Below the pieces are notes generated by a model. That model ran no database searches. It worked only from the letters and a program-made list of their open reading frames with translations, and was not told where the DNA came from. A DNA stretch of 64,000 nt from Adiantum capillus-veneris (lineage: Eukaryota; Streptophyta; Polypodiopsida; Polypodiales; Pteridaceae). Shown in pieces: positions 1 to 10,480 of the stretch. Positions within the stretch are counted from its first letter, which is position 1; every line of letters begins with the position of its first letter. The position numbers and the translations under genes are program-made. The stretch spans positions 134,332,420 to 134,396,419 of the forward strand of contig CM043964.1 of NCBI GenBank assembly GCA_014529385.2, given 5' to 3'.

Positions 1-566
1 CGGCTTACATGAAACACCGGATGAATGCGAGAATGTGGTGGTAGTAATAGTTTGTAGGCACGATCATCAACTCGTTTGAGTATTTTGAAAGGCCCACAGT
101 ATCAGGGAGATAATTTAGGTGTCGGTCCAGTTTTCAGACTTTTTGAATGTTCTGGCACACGTAAAAATACTTCCTCCCCTTCTTCAAAGGTAACTTGCCG
201 AAGTTTCTCATCAGCGTATTTCTTATACCGATCCTGTGCTTGTCGGACATTCTGACGAGCAAGTTTCAGCATATCCATGTGGTCTTGGAGAAAATCCTTA
301 ACCTGTTGGAGTTTTTCGGTTGCCAACCCCACCGTAACTGGTGACCTAGGTTGAAACCCGTACATGAGCATGAAAGGACTAAAACCTGTTGTGACATGCT
401 TAGAACTGTTGTAGGCAAACTCAAGAATAGGTAAGTATTCTTCCCAGTTTGTCTGTTTTTTGATGATGTATGCTCTTAGCATATCCTCTAGCACCTGGTT
501 AACCCGTTCCGTTTGACCATCCGTTTCTGGATGATCAGCTGTACTAAGGTTGAGTTGTGTACCCAA
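1..566 (-). pseudogene. Element A integrase core end and C-terminal region (partial)
   Basis: The frame at 102-566 carries the integrase motif HPETDGQTERVNQ, which includes the catalytic Glu region, then EYLPILEFAYNSS and the GFSPFMLMYG segment typical of gypsy integrases. Past its stop, bases 1-101 continue in another frame as a GPFKILKRV...HPVFHVS-like C-terminal segment, so a frameshift lies near position 100. The frame opens at a TTG and is a continuation of the integrase upstream (585-1664), not an independent start. The window edge removes anything after HPVFHVS. Confidence 0.85.
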
Positions 567-584
567 TCGTTTAAATACAGCTCT

Positions 585-1664
585 CTAGAAGTGGCAGTTA
601 AACTTGGAATCACGATCACTAACAATGCTACTTGGCAACCCATAAAATTTGTATAGATTGTCCACAAATAACTTTGCTAGTTCCGGTGTCTTAACCATGG
701 ATTTGGTTGGGATAAACTTGCATAGAATAGTCAACCTGTCTACGACCACCCATACTGAGTCATGACCTCGTATAGTGGTTGGTAAACCTACAATGAAATC
801 CATAGAGATACTTTCCCATTTTCCATTGGGAATTTCCAAAGGATGTAAGAGTCCTCCTGCTTTCAGGCGCTCTGCTTTGTTAACTTGACATTTTTTGGCA
901 ATGCAAGACATAAGCTTGAACAAAGCCATGTAGACCTGGCCAGTAAAACTGTCGTCATACGAGAGAATAAGTTTTTCCAATCCCCGGGTGCCCTGCACTT
1001 GGACTATCATGACATTCATAAAGAATTTGGCACCGAATGTCTGTGTCCGTCGGTACACAAACTCTCCCCTTGTGGAGTAGGTACCATTATCGATGGTAAA
1101 ATGCTTCCATCGTTGTAGTTCATCACTTGATAAAGGAAAACTAGGTGTGGAGGTTAACTGTATACTACCTGCATTGGAGTGAGAAGGATCCCTCTTTTGA
1201 ACATGGCTCCACACTTTGGAATATGTTTCATCTTGCTCATATTTGCCCTTGAGAGAGTCTAAAAATTCACTTTGAAGTTCCGTGAACAAGAGCGAATTGA
1301 TCTCTGGCATTCGACTGAGAGCGTTTGCCACTACATTGTATCGGCCTTTGTGATACCTTAACTTGGCATCATATTCCTGAAGGATCTCGGCCCACCTGGC
1401 TTTCCGACCCTTTAAATCCGTTTGTTTTGTAAACCATTTGATGCTTTCATGGTCAAACACAATCTCGAATTGAGCACCATGCAGATAGTGCCGCCATGTC
1501 TTTAAGGCAGACACTATTGCATAGATTTTGCGTTCATAAGCAGAATAATTATGATGAGTTGCATCCAGCTTCTTACTTTCAAATGCAATTGGCCGTCCGT
1601 CTTGTAACAGGACTGCTCTAATAGCACGATCACTGGCATCCGTTTCCAAAACAAATGGTTTCAA
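585..1664 (-). pseudogene. Element A RNase H and integrase N-terminal half
   Basis: The 359-residue frame begins in RNase H (LETDASDRAIRAVLLQDGR, then YSAYERKIYAIVSALKTWR and VFDHESIKWF) and passes through the ALSRMPEIN linker into integrase. The integrase part shows CIAKKCQVNKAE, SMDFIVGLPTT with the first catalytic Asp and a downstream VSDRDSKF with the second. In the RNase H the usual TDH reads FDH, and ADALSR reads ANALSR. The zinc-binding part is poorly conserved. The frame ends just before the DDE glutamate segment, which resumes at 566 in another frame. Confidence 0.88.
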
Positions 1665-1772
1665 AGGATCTACAATAGCCAGTATAGGACTTGCAGCTAA
1701 TGCATCTTTGAGTGTTTCAAAACTATGCTGTTGAGCAGAACCCCACTAAAAAGCCTTACCCTTGCCTTTTAG

Positions 1773-2419
1773 TTAATCTATCATAGGTACAGCAATGTGA
1801 GCATAGTTTTTAACGAACCTTCGGTAAAAACCTACAAAGCCTAAAAAGATCTGTAATTCTTTCAGATTTTTAGGAGGTGGCCATTTCCGGATGGTATCCA
1901 CTTTGGAGTGATCCATGTATAGGCCATTAGTTGAAATAACATGCCCTAAATAATGAATTTCCTCCTTGAGAAAATCACGTTTAGATTCCTTGGCATATAA
2001 CTTGTTTGCACGTAACAACTCAAATCCTGCCTGAGATGTTGTAAGTGCTCTTCTTCAGAAGCACTATAAACTAGAATGTCATCGAGGAACACAATGACAA
2101 ATTTGCCCAAATATGGCTTCAAGAAACTATCCATAAGTGTCATGAATGTCACGGGCGCATTGGTCAACCCAAAGGGCATCACCAGAAACTCGTAATGTCC
2201 AAACCATGTTCAGAATGCAGTCTTAGGTATATCGGCAAGCCGAATACGGACTTGGTGATATCCTGACCGCAAGCCGATTTTCGTAAAAATTCGAGCATGT
2301 GTTAGCTTATCAAATGACTCATCTACCCTTGGCAATGGGTACTTGTTCTTAACTGTAACAGCATTTAAACCCCGGTAGTCTAAGCACATGCGCATACTGC
2401 CGTCCTTTTTCTTCACCAA
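1773..2419 (-). pseudogene. Element A reverse transcriptase, broken into three frames
   Basis: Three short frames follow each other on the minus strand. 2210-2419 has [20 protein letters not shown] and the RSGYHQVRI motif. 1946-2182 has [12 protein letters not shown] and the catalytic FLDDILVYS box. 1773-2018 has [12 protein letters not shown] and GFYRRFVKNY, the thumb and connection region. Together they make one gypsy-type RT with at least two frameshifts. The catalytic Asp pair is intact, but the enzyme cannot be made from this copy as it stands. Confidence 0.9.
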
Positions 2420-2485
2420 AAGGATAGGCGAAGCCCATGGTGAAGAACTGGGTTGTATAAACCCTCTGCTAAGTTAGTCAGCAAG

Positions 2486-3769
2486 CTAACGTTCCACCTC
2501 AGCAGCTTCTGAGTAACTCATACGGTAAGGTGGTTTACTAACAGGTTTACAGCCTGCAGTCACGTCAATACCATGTTGTACTGAGCGTTTTGGCGGTAAA
2601 CCTGATGACAAATCATTAGGAAAGAAATCTTGAAATTCCTTTAATAATTTTTGTAATTTATTAGCAACGTTTTCTTGTGTAGAATTAGCCATTGGTCGAA
2701 TAGAGGAGAGAGAAGCATGCGGCGTTGAGGAATGTTCAACAGACTCAATGTTAGAAAGAAAATGAGATAATGAGTAACACAAGAAAACTTGTTCTATTTC
2801 ATTATCAAAAACGAGCTGCATAAGCTCAGCAGTACAAATCAGTGGTGATGATGGTATATCCTTTTCTCCTAACAACAACACATGTGTGCCATGGGAATCA
2901 AACATCAAGCTGTTGTGCTCATAGCTACGCATCGGTGATGGTCCTAGGCTATGCAACCACTCCCTACCAAGAACCACCTCAACCCTTTCCATGTTCATAA
3001 ATTGAAAATCCAAACAAGTAGAGTACCCTTGTACTTCCAATGGAACAGCTCGGTATTGAGTATCCCATATTTCAGTATCATGTCCATTCATCATTGCTAC
3101 CTTGTAGCGGTGGGTACTCGAAGTTTGAGGCAATTTGAGATTTTTCACCAATCCAAAATTGATGAAATTGTGAGTAGCACCGTCATCTACCAAGATGCGC
3201 ACCTTGTGCCCTTGCAGATATCCGTGCATACGTACTAACTCATGTGGTCCAAAGGTTTGTTGCCACATGGAAGCTGTGAGACAGCATTCATGCACCACCT
3301 CACTGTGTGTTACTTCCACTGTGGAGAATTTTGAGGAAGACTCGAGAGGCAGTAGTTGCACCGTATGCACTGCTTTCTCCTTCCCCTGAGTAGCAGATTT
3401 CCCCTTGGGACAATCCTTTTTGACATGGCCTCTTCCTAAGCATTGAAAACATAGCTTCTCTTTCTTGGCTTTATCAAAATCCTCAGGAGAGAGAGTACCC
3501 CTGGACCCCTTGGGTTTTTTAGATGCATCTGAATTAGCAACTATAAATTTTTGTTTATTGTGCCCGTACTGAGTGCGTGTATTACCATGTATACTAGCAG
3601 GCACGTTACTATTATGTGTTTTCTTATCATCAAGGTCATCATGAATATGTGCTTTCACTATGGCTTCCTCAAGTGTTTTAGGGTCCTGGGACTTGACATA
3701 CTTCTTAAGTTCTGGAGTCAGACCTTGTATGAACCCTCGTACTTGTTGAAAGGTATCGAAGCCTTCCAA
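2486..3769 (-). pseudogene. Element A gag C-terminus, zinc knuckle and protease
   Basis: A 427-residue frame. It opens with the end of a retrotransposon gag domain (VRGFIQGLTPELKKYV), then a basic linker and one CCHC knuckle, CFQCLGRGHVKKDC, which packages RNA. The retropepsin-like segment follows: ILVDDGATHNFI, then VVLGREWLHSLG. The catalytic triplet reads DDG where DSG or DTG is usual. The end (PPKRSVQHGIDV...KPPYRMS) is the linker just before RT. The open length suggests fused gag-pol translation in the parent element. Confidence 0.9.
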
Positions 3770-3906
3770 CTTGAGGATGACGTCCCTATAGTGAGAGATA
3801 TATTCAAGGATTGATGGATATTAACGCATGGAACACGGTCCAATTCCAATCGGCCTCATTTGTAGGCAAAAATTCCTTGCTAAACTGATTCAAAGGCTGC
3901 CCAATT

Positions 3907-4347
3907 CTATGGTATGATGTTCTTCTCCTTGAGAGACATCCACCATTTGTAGGCCTTGCCTTCTAGAGTTAAGCTCGTTTGTAGAGCTCTTACTGCATCC
4001 GGAGTACGCCGTAAGGCGTGAATTCCATCCCATTTACTGAGAAAGATGTTCACTCCATCCTTATTGCGGTCCCGGTCTTCGCCCTTGAAAACTGGTGGTT
4101 TAAAATTCTTTAACAAGTCATCTACCTCTTTGGTAGTGAGAGTATGCAGTGTTTCATTAATTGGGCCTTGCCCTTGTGTTCCAACGTGCTCATGCATGTG
4201 GGTGTCAACAGTACTCTTAGTCTGCTGTTGCATTAATTGAATGACTAATGTGGAAAGTTTAGTAACATTTTCATTTAAAGCTTTAAAATTTTCATCCATG
4301 ACTGTCATGCGTGTCTGAAGTGCACGAAATTCTTGAATATCGAGCAA
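3907..4347 (-). pseudogene. Element A gag N-terminal part
   Basis: A 146-residue frame with a helical N-terminus (residues 1-45, rich in Leu, Val, Thr and Gln), then FKPPVFKGEDRD and FLSKWDGIHAL. It ends in the gag signature LTLEGKAYKWWMSLKE. Gag forms the cytoplasmic particle of LTR retroelements. The domain continues at 3769 after a break of about 140 bases that includes a frame change, so the copy is defective. Confidence 0.8.
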
Positions 4348-5269
4348 TTCATAAGTATCTTCTCCTGTCGTAGCGTCGCGGGTACTCTCCTTGAGAGGAT
4401 CTGGCCGCGAGCCGTCATTGGCGGGATCAGGAGTACTTTGCTCAACACAGTGCAGTGAAAGAAGTACTCAGAGAAAAAAAATACCTGATTTTGGTAGCAC
4501 TTGCCAAGTATAGCTAACTCCCCTTTGTGCGTCGTAGCACTTGACTGTCGAAAAAAGAAGAAGTTGCACAAACGGCGTAAAAGACGAACTTCGCACAATT
4601 GCGCGTGGCTCACCATACGACTGAAATCGTGTAGGGTAGATGGTTGAAGCGTCACCATTGTGAAGAAGGTTGATTATTCAAATCTTACTTAATCGATGGA
4701 CGATTATGTTGTATAAACGCCAACTGAAAGTGTCGTAACTGTAAAAATATGCAAGTTTCTGGAATTCCGTGCAATAACTGAGTTGAACCTTAAGCAGTGA
4801 AGCTCGAGGGAAAAGCCGAGACGGCTTGTAGCTTGCTCTGCCTTGCTTGTGCTTCCCTTACTTGCCGCCTTGCTTGTGGGAAGGGCCACTAACAGTGGCC
4901 AAGGCTCAAAACCAATGGCCAAATGGCCTTGCAATGTGAAAATAAAGGGTTTTTTGAAGCAAAACAACGCAGGCAGCGTGCTGCAATATCACGAGCTCAC
5001 AAGGGAAGAGTGTGTGGCTTGTTCAGGCCGGATACGGCCGCGAGATCTTGGAAAAACCCCTTCCTCCGCAGGGCGCTCCCTTCAAGCCCAAGCACGTAGA
5101 AATTCGTGCACCATAGCTTCGTTTCCAAAGCGGGAAGTGTTACCCGATTTAGACAGTCTTTTGCTAAAAATGCAAAAAGCCTTACAAAGGCCACGGTTCT
5201 CACCTAAAGTTCCTATTTTTAGGAGCTAAAAGTGACCACGCCTAGAGAGAGTGGAAGAGAGAATCCTAA
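4348..5269 (-). other. Element A untranslated leader
   Basis: About 920 bases between the primer-binding site and gag. Several short frames occur on both strands but none resembles a known protein. The position and the absence of conserved motifs fit a long 5' leader of a gypsy element. Confidence 0.55.
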
Positions 5270-5281
5270 GCTCTGATACCA
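5270..5281 (-). promoter_or_regulatory. Primer-binding site of element A
   Basis: The minus strand reads TGGTATCAGAGC, the complement of the 3' end of plant initiator methionine tRNA, which primes minus-strand DNA synthesis. It lies one base inside the LTR end, as expected. This fixes the orientation of element A. Confidence 0.92.
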
Positions 5282-5282
5282 A

Positions 5283-5452
5283 TGTAAGAACTAGGGAAAC
5301 TAGACTAGAGATCCTCCTCCCAACCTCCCTTTATATAGGCGGGCTCCTAGCCCCTTGCCCTAGACGGATCCCTGTCCACACTGTCTAGCCCGACCCTTGG
5401 CCGTAGTCCATGACCATCCTAGTTCTTAGGGTACAGGACCCTTGTCCTGACA
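5283..5452 (-). repeat. 5' LTR of element A (170 bp)
   Basis: Bounded by TG and CA: the minus strand begins TGTCAGGACAAGG and ends CTAGTTCTTACA next to the primer-binding site. A TATATAAAGG box on the minus strand near 5331-5340 is a likely promoter, leaving a short transcribed LTR portion. At 170 bp this is short for a plant gypsy LTR. The right boundary coincides with the break in the neighbouring family-B LTR, which supports it. The partner LTR is outside the window. Confidence 0.85.
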
Positions 5453-5720
5453 ATAGCCAAGAGTGTTGGTGTAGGCTCTGACTCCTCACAAGCTTGGAGA
5501 AGAAGGTGAGTTCCTCTACTTTCACCAAGTGAGAATGATCCACAAAATGAGTGTGTGTGTGGTGTATACCCCCCCAGCACCCTCCTTGCTTTCTTGGGGT
5601 GAGTTCTAGTCTTTCCACATGCTTCAAACTCATTGGACCCCTCTCCCCCTAGCCAATCTCACATGCAGCATGCATTCAAGTACATGGGTAGTCTTTGGAC
5701 AAGTGTCCTCCTTACCCCTT

Positions 5721-5752
<32 letters not shown>

Positions 5753-6533
5753 AAAATATCTAGATATTTTTGGATGGAACTAGAAGCTCATTGGACCCCT
5801 CTTTAGTCCAGCCAATAGCATTCAAGCACACCATGTGGCTAAGCATAGGGAGAATCTAACATGTGTCCCATGTTCCCCTTGAGAAAAGGGTCCCTTTGTG
5901 TGAGTGGGAAGTTAAGTCAAAGATTCACCTAACTTTGGAGCTTTCCCCCTCCTTTGTAGGGTCTCTTTTTTACTCAAGCACCTTACCTCCCATGCATAGG
6001 AAGCTTCTCAAGCACCTTCCTCATCAAGCATGACAAGCACCTCAAGCGCCTAGTCATCAAGCACGACAAGGACCTCAAGCACCTTAGTCATCAAGCACAA
6101 CAAGAACCTCAAGCTTAGGTGGGTTCCCACCTCAAGCTCAGCCCTAGCTTGCCTAAGGTCAAAGGACTTTTAACATTAACTATTGGAGGTCTTTAATGAA
6201 GCTAACCCTAAGGTCTTTTAAGCTCCATTCCATGCACGTTGCTCTTTGATAGACTACCTCCTTTTGGACCCGTATTGAGATGTAACCATCTCTCTTCTAG
6301 GTCCCCTACTGAGATAAGTCTAGAAGCACTTATTGCACATTGCTCTTTGGTAGACCACCTCCTTTTGGACCCGTATTGAGATGCAACCATCTCTCCTTTT
6401 GGTCCCCTGCTAAGATAGGTCTAGAAGCACATGTCTCGATTCTAACTCTTGTTCCCATTTATTCTCCCACATTAAATGATCAATTTAATATGAGAAAATC
6501 ATTTGGGTAAGCTAGATATTAAATTTTATGACA
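5453..6533 (-). repeat. Family-B gypsy LTR, inverted copy, interrupted by element A
   Basis: On the minus strand this starts TGTCATAAAATTTAATATC at 6533 and runs left until element A interrupts it at 5453. It matches the LTRs of elements C and D and the + strand copy at 6633-8354: the same start, the minisatellite rich in AGGTGCTTG, an (AG)n block and the conserved stretch near 5453-5600. The remainder must lie beyond the left edge, on the other side of A. The 44 bases right of it (6534-6577) match the sequence just upstream of the 3' LTRs of C and D, so it is a 3' LTR. Confidence 0.88.
5721..5748. repeat. (AG)14 microsatellite
   Basis: A perfect AG run inside the inverted LTR. It is the counterpart of the longer (CT)n at 7489-7540 in the other arm, so the tract has changed length since the copies separated. 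Confidence 0.97.
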
Positions 6534-7055
6534 TTACCTCTCTCTTGAAATCATAGTCGTCCTGACTATGAGGTAGGCTTTATCTTCTCTACCTCATAGT
6601 CGAGGACGACTATGGTTTCAAGAGAGAGGTAATTTCATAAAATCTAATATCCAGTTTAACAAAATGATTTTCTCATATTAAACTGATCATTTAATGTGGG
6701 AGAATAAACGGGAACAAGAGTTAGAATTGAGACATGTGCTTCTAGACCTATCTCAGCGGGGGACCAAAAGGAGAGATGTTGCATCTCAATACGGGTCCAA
6801 AAGGAGATGGTCTACCAAAGAGCAATGTGCAATAAGTGCTTCTAGACTTATCTCAATAGGGGACCTAGAGGAGACATGGTTACATCTCAATATGGGTCCA
6901 TAAGGAGGTAGCCTATCAAAGAGCAACGTGCATCTAATGGAGCTTAAAAGACCTTAGGGTTAGCTTCATTAAAGACCTCCAATAGTTAGTGTTAAAAGTC
7001 CTTTGACCTTAGGCAAGCTAGGGCTGACCTTGAGGTGGGAACCCGGCCTAAGCTT

Positions 7056-7230
7056 AAGGTGCTTGTCGTGCTTGATGACTAAGGTGATTGAGGTCCTTGT
7101 CGTGCTTGATGACTAAGGTGCTTGAGGTGCTTGTCGTGCTTGATGACTAAGGTGCTTGAGGTCCTTGTCGTCCTTGATGACTAAGGTGCTTGAGGTGCTT
7201 GTCATGCTTGATGAGGAAGGTGCTTGAGAA
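7056..7230 (+). repeat. LTR minisatellite, about 34-bp unit
   Basis: Four to five imperfect copies of a unit beginning AAGGTGCTTGAGGT and ending CTTGATGACT. The same region in the element D LTRs carries a shorter unit of about 18 bases based on GAGGTGCTTGTCGTGCTT, so this internal array evolves in unit and copy number between family members. Confidence 0.85.
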
Positions 7231-7484
7231 GCTTTCTATGCATGGGCGGTTAGGTGCTTGAGTCAAAAAGAGACCCTACAAAGGAGGGGGAAATCCCCAA
7301 AGTTAGGGGATTCTTTGACTTAACTTCCCACTCACCCAAAGGGCACCCTTTTCTCAAGGGGCACATGGGACACATGTTAGATTCTCCCTATGCTTAGCCA
7401 CATGGTGTGCTTGAATGCTATTGGTTGGACTAAAGAGGGGTCCAATGAGCTTCTAGTTCCATGCAACAAATATCTAGATATTTT

Positions 7485-7488
<4 letters not shown>

Positions 7489-7540
<52 letters not shown>
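7489..7540. repeat. (CT)26 microsatellite
   Basis: A perfect CT run in the direct family-B LTR, almost twice the length of its counterpart in the inverted arm. Confidence 0.97.
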
Positions 7541-7542
<2 letters not shown>

Positions 7543-8389
7543 GGGGTAAGGAGGACACTTGTCCAAAGACTATCCATGTACTTGAATGCATGCTACATGT
7601 GATTGGCTAGGTGGAGAGGGGTCCAATGAGCTTGAAGCATGTATAACTCGCCCCAAGCAAGCAAGGGGGGTGCTTGGGGGGGTATACACCATATACACAC
7701 TCATTTTGTGGATCATTCTCACTTGGTTAAAGTAGAGGAACTCCACCTCCTTCTCCAAGCTTGTGAGAAGTGAGAGCCTACACCAACACTCTTGGCTATG
7801 GAATGCAAATCCAACCAAGATCCATGCTTCAATGCTTCAATGCTAGCAAGAAGAGTGATGATAAGTGAGGAACTATTTCTTTCTCCTATGGAATATTTCT
7901 TCTTCCTCTTCCCTACTCTCATTCCCCACTAGCTCTCTCCACCTTCGAAGGTGTTTGAGGTCTTGGGACTGAGGCTTGGGATAGTTAATGCTTTCTATAA
8001 AGTTTATGTTATGTTTGTGATGCATGAAGCTTTCCATCTTCATTGCATCACCTAGGTCACAAGGAACACAAAGATTGTATTGTACCAAGTCTCTCTTGAT
8101 GGGAGAAACTATAACACAAATACCTATTGGCGGGGGGACCGGATCCGTATGAATCCGGTCCTCAACTATTGTCATGTTTTCTAAACTCTCTCTCTTGTAA
8201 AAGTATTATTCATGCCAAGTTAATTAAGTACCATGTTTATGTTGCTACCATCAATTAAGTTCACCCGCTATGCTCACAAAGTAATCTCACAAAAGTGCTT
8301 CATCTAATTTTGTAATTCCGCTACTCTCAAAGTTCATAGGTCATTTCCATTATAGTTCTTATACAAGAACTACGTTGTCATTCTTGCAT

Positions 8390-9079
8390 CGTTCTTTTGT
8401 GTCGCTTTGGCTTCTACCCGTTTGGTGAGATAATTTGTGTCCACTATGATGTATTAAGCATGTGAATAATATACCGGTGGTGAGATAGGTCCAACAAAAT
8501 CTCCCTCTTATTTGGAAAAAGCCCTTGCACCCATCATGGGTCTTAGCGACATTTCATCATAGTGCATAGGTACTTTTATTTGTTGGCAATCGTCACAGTG
8601 TTTGACATATTGCCATGTATAGAGTAGGCCACTAGATTCTTACAAGAAGTATCGCTTTTGTGGTTTTGTCGACCAAAAAGTGTCCTCCTGCCGGTTCGGC
8701 ATGCGCTTGCTCAAGAATCAGTAGATACTCATTCTTCGTCCCAGCACAAATTCAAATAAAAGCTATTTTCAATGACCACATTGTTCTTCAGCTCTTTTTG
8801 GATTGAGTGTAGTCTGGATCTGCTCATGTTTGATGGCAAGACACCCTGTTTGATGTAATCTACATTGTATTTCTCCCACTTGGGTGCTTTTGTTATCGAG
8901 AACAGTGTAGCATGTTTGATTGACTTTTGAATGGCACAAGTTTCACATGAACTAATGTAGTCATGGACACTTTTCTGCATATGAGGCCAATATATCCCAA
9001 GTCTCACAAGTCTATGATATGTTTGTGTTTTTACGTTGTGAAACCCCATCGTTTGTATGTGAGCTTGTATCAAGTACAA
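8390..9079 (-). pseudogene. Element E integrase region with two zinc-binding modules
   Basis: The frame at 8729-9079 has GIYWPHMQKSVHDYIS followed by CETC, a His-His-Cys-Cys-type module, and then KAPKWEKYNVDYIKQG. Further along (about 8640-8500, other frames) a second module reads VKHCDDCQQIKVPM and leads into LRPMMGARAFSK and DFVGPISPP, the start of the integrase core. The rest of the core is absent, cut at the family-B LTR. The region is heavily frameshifted. Calling it integrase rests on these motifs and on its position after RNase H. Confidence 0.75.
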
Positions 9080-9841
9080 TTATTTCTCCGATGGCTCTAT
9101 ACATAGCCTAAGTATATTTTCCTTCCCCTGCTTATATAGTCGTCATGCTATAAGCACAAGAGAGAATGATTGCTCAATGATTGATGGTTGCCTTTCAGTT
9201 TGTAGAGAACCAATGTTGAGCAATGGAATCACATGTTCACTCCACATAGGTACCATCTGTATGTTGAAAAGGTACGAGTATGGCAAGTCATCATCAACTC
9301 CAATAGGAGCTTCCCCATAACAAATGGTCCGCCCTCTAATGGGTAGTCCCTTTCTTGATCACTACGATGAAATCAAACTCTAGCAACATAATGAACCATC
9401 AAACTATGCGGTAAGTATTGCATGGTTTGTTCACTAAGTACAATAGTGCCTAGTGATCCACAAAAAATACAAACTTGTCTGCGAGAAGATAATGCCTAAA
9501 CTTTTTGACTACATAGATCATTCCCAAGCCTCTCTATCTATGGTCGTGTAATTTTTCTCCACACTATTGAGCTATCTACTGGAGTAATAATTTGGAAAAT
9601 CCATATTGTTCTCTCCAGGTTGTGCTAAGATGCATCCAACAGCATATGCCGACACATCTACATGAACGCGAAAGATCTTGTTCCAATCAAGAGCTTTCAA
9701 AATTGGAGCAAAAATCAGTCTCTGCTTCAACTTTTGATATGCTTTCTCACATTCTTCATTCCACTCAAATTTCATGATGAGAGCATAGAGAGGTTTAGCA
9801 AAAATTGCATACATGTAAAAAAACTTTGATAATAACTGCAA
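9080..9841 (-). pseudogene. Element E RNase H remnant
   Basis: The frame at 9572-9841 contains FEWNEECEKAYQKLKQRL and HVDVSAYAVGCILAQPG, the RT connection and the start of gypsy RNase H. After a stop, translated pieces down to 9300 show YTTIDREAWEMIYVVKKFRH and FFVDHQALLYLVNK in a broken frame. Stops and small indels make it non-functional. Confidence 0.82.
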
Positions 9842-9899
9842 TGGCCCATAAAGTCTTGTACCTCCCTAACTTTGGTGGTCTCAAAAGAGCAACAATCAC

Positions 9900-10480
9900 C
9901 TATATCTTCTCAAGATCTGTAGAAATGTTATTTTTGGACACAATATGCCCCAAAATCTTACCTTGTCTTACCATGAAGACACATTTCTCAGGGTTTAGGC
10001 AGACGCGATAAGTTTTGCACTTCTCAAGGATCTTCTTTAGATATTCAACATGTTCGTCTCTTTGAAGAGAATGCACACACAAGTCATCCATATAAATCTC
10101 TAACAATTGTCTTAGATACTCCTTGAATGTGTGACTCGTCAGCCTTTGGAATGTGAGAGGTGAATTGGTTAAGCCAAATGGCATCACCCAATAAGCAAAT
10201 ATGTCGCATTTGGTGGCAAAGGCCCTTCCCAAAATCCATCAATAAAGGTGTAAGCTTCCTTGCCCATGACTCTCTCAATCACACAATCTGTGATGGGTAA
10301 GGGATAGTTATCTCTGATTGTGGTAGCGTTCACCTACTTGAGATTTATGCACACTTGTAATTTGCCATTCTTTTTGGTTACTGCTATGATTGGCGACACC
10401 CACTCTGTGTGTTCAATCTCATAGATAAACTTTGCCTCTTTAAGCTTATCTATCTCTTCCTTGATTTTCTTTGTGAATGT
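9900..10480 (-). pseudogene. Element E reverse transcriptase remnant
   Basis: The frame at 9900-10232 carries [19 protein letters not shown] and the catalytic YMDDLCVHS, followed by CLNPEKCVFMVRQGKILGHI. Upstream, 10280-10480 in another frame reads VSPIIAVTKKNGKL and RDNYPLPITDCVIERVMGKE. The expected GYHQI segment between them is missing: the text goes from the fingers directly to AFATKCDIFAY, so about 20 codons were lost. Confidence 0.87.

Larger units (their letters stand above)
1..5452 (-). mobile_element. Ty3/gypsy LTR retrotransposon A, left end outside window
   Basis: Read on the minus strand from right to left, this has a short LTR, an initiator-Met primer-binding site, a leader, gag, zinc knuckle, protease, reverse transcriptase, RNase H and integrase. 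That order, with integrase last, is Ty3/gypsy. The window ends inside the integrase C-terminal region, so the rest of pol and the 3' LTR are missing. Frame breaks between the gag, RT and integrase pieces show the copy is dead. The LTR abuts an inverted family-B LTR exactly at 5452/5453, so A inserted into that older LTR. Confidence 0.93.
5453..7806. repeat. Large inverted repeat made of two head-to-head LTRs
   Basis: The left arm (5453-6576) is the reverse complement of the right arm (6589 to about 7806), with only 12 bases (6577-6588) between them. Each arm consists of the end of a gypsy element: the conserved block CTACCTCATAGTC...AAGAGAGAGGTAA and then the LTR. The arms differ by substitutions, by (AG)14 against (CT)26, and by minisatellite copy number. 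A transcript across the centre would fold into a hairpin more than 1 kb long. Confidence 0.9.
6633..8354 (+). repeat. Family-B gypsy LTR, direct copy
   Basis: It begins TTTCATAAAATCTAATATC, a degraded TG start, right after the purine-rich AAGAGAGAGGTAA, and ends TCATTTCCATTATA, a degraded CA end. The body parallels the element D LTRs: TGTGGGAGAATAAAC near the start, the minisatellite, a microsatellite, GGGGTATAC near 7680 and the GACCGGATCC...GGTCCTCAACT block near 8140. Length of about 1.72 kb agrees with 1.63 kb in D. No body or second LTR is attached, so it is an element end left by rearrangement. Confidence 0.87.

Noticed and set aside
6541-6640. Short palindrome as a possible terminator or origin hairpin
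   Set aside because: It is the centre of the large inverted pair of element ends, which explains it fully.
7050-7230. Possible CRISPR-like array
   Set aside because: Repeats are contiguous and imperfect with no unique spacers, inside a plant retrotransposon LTR.
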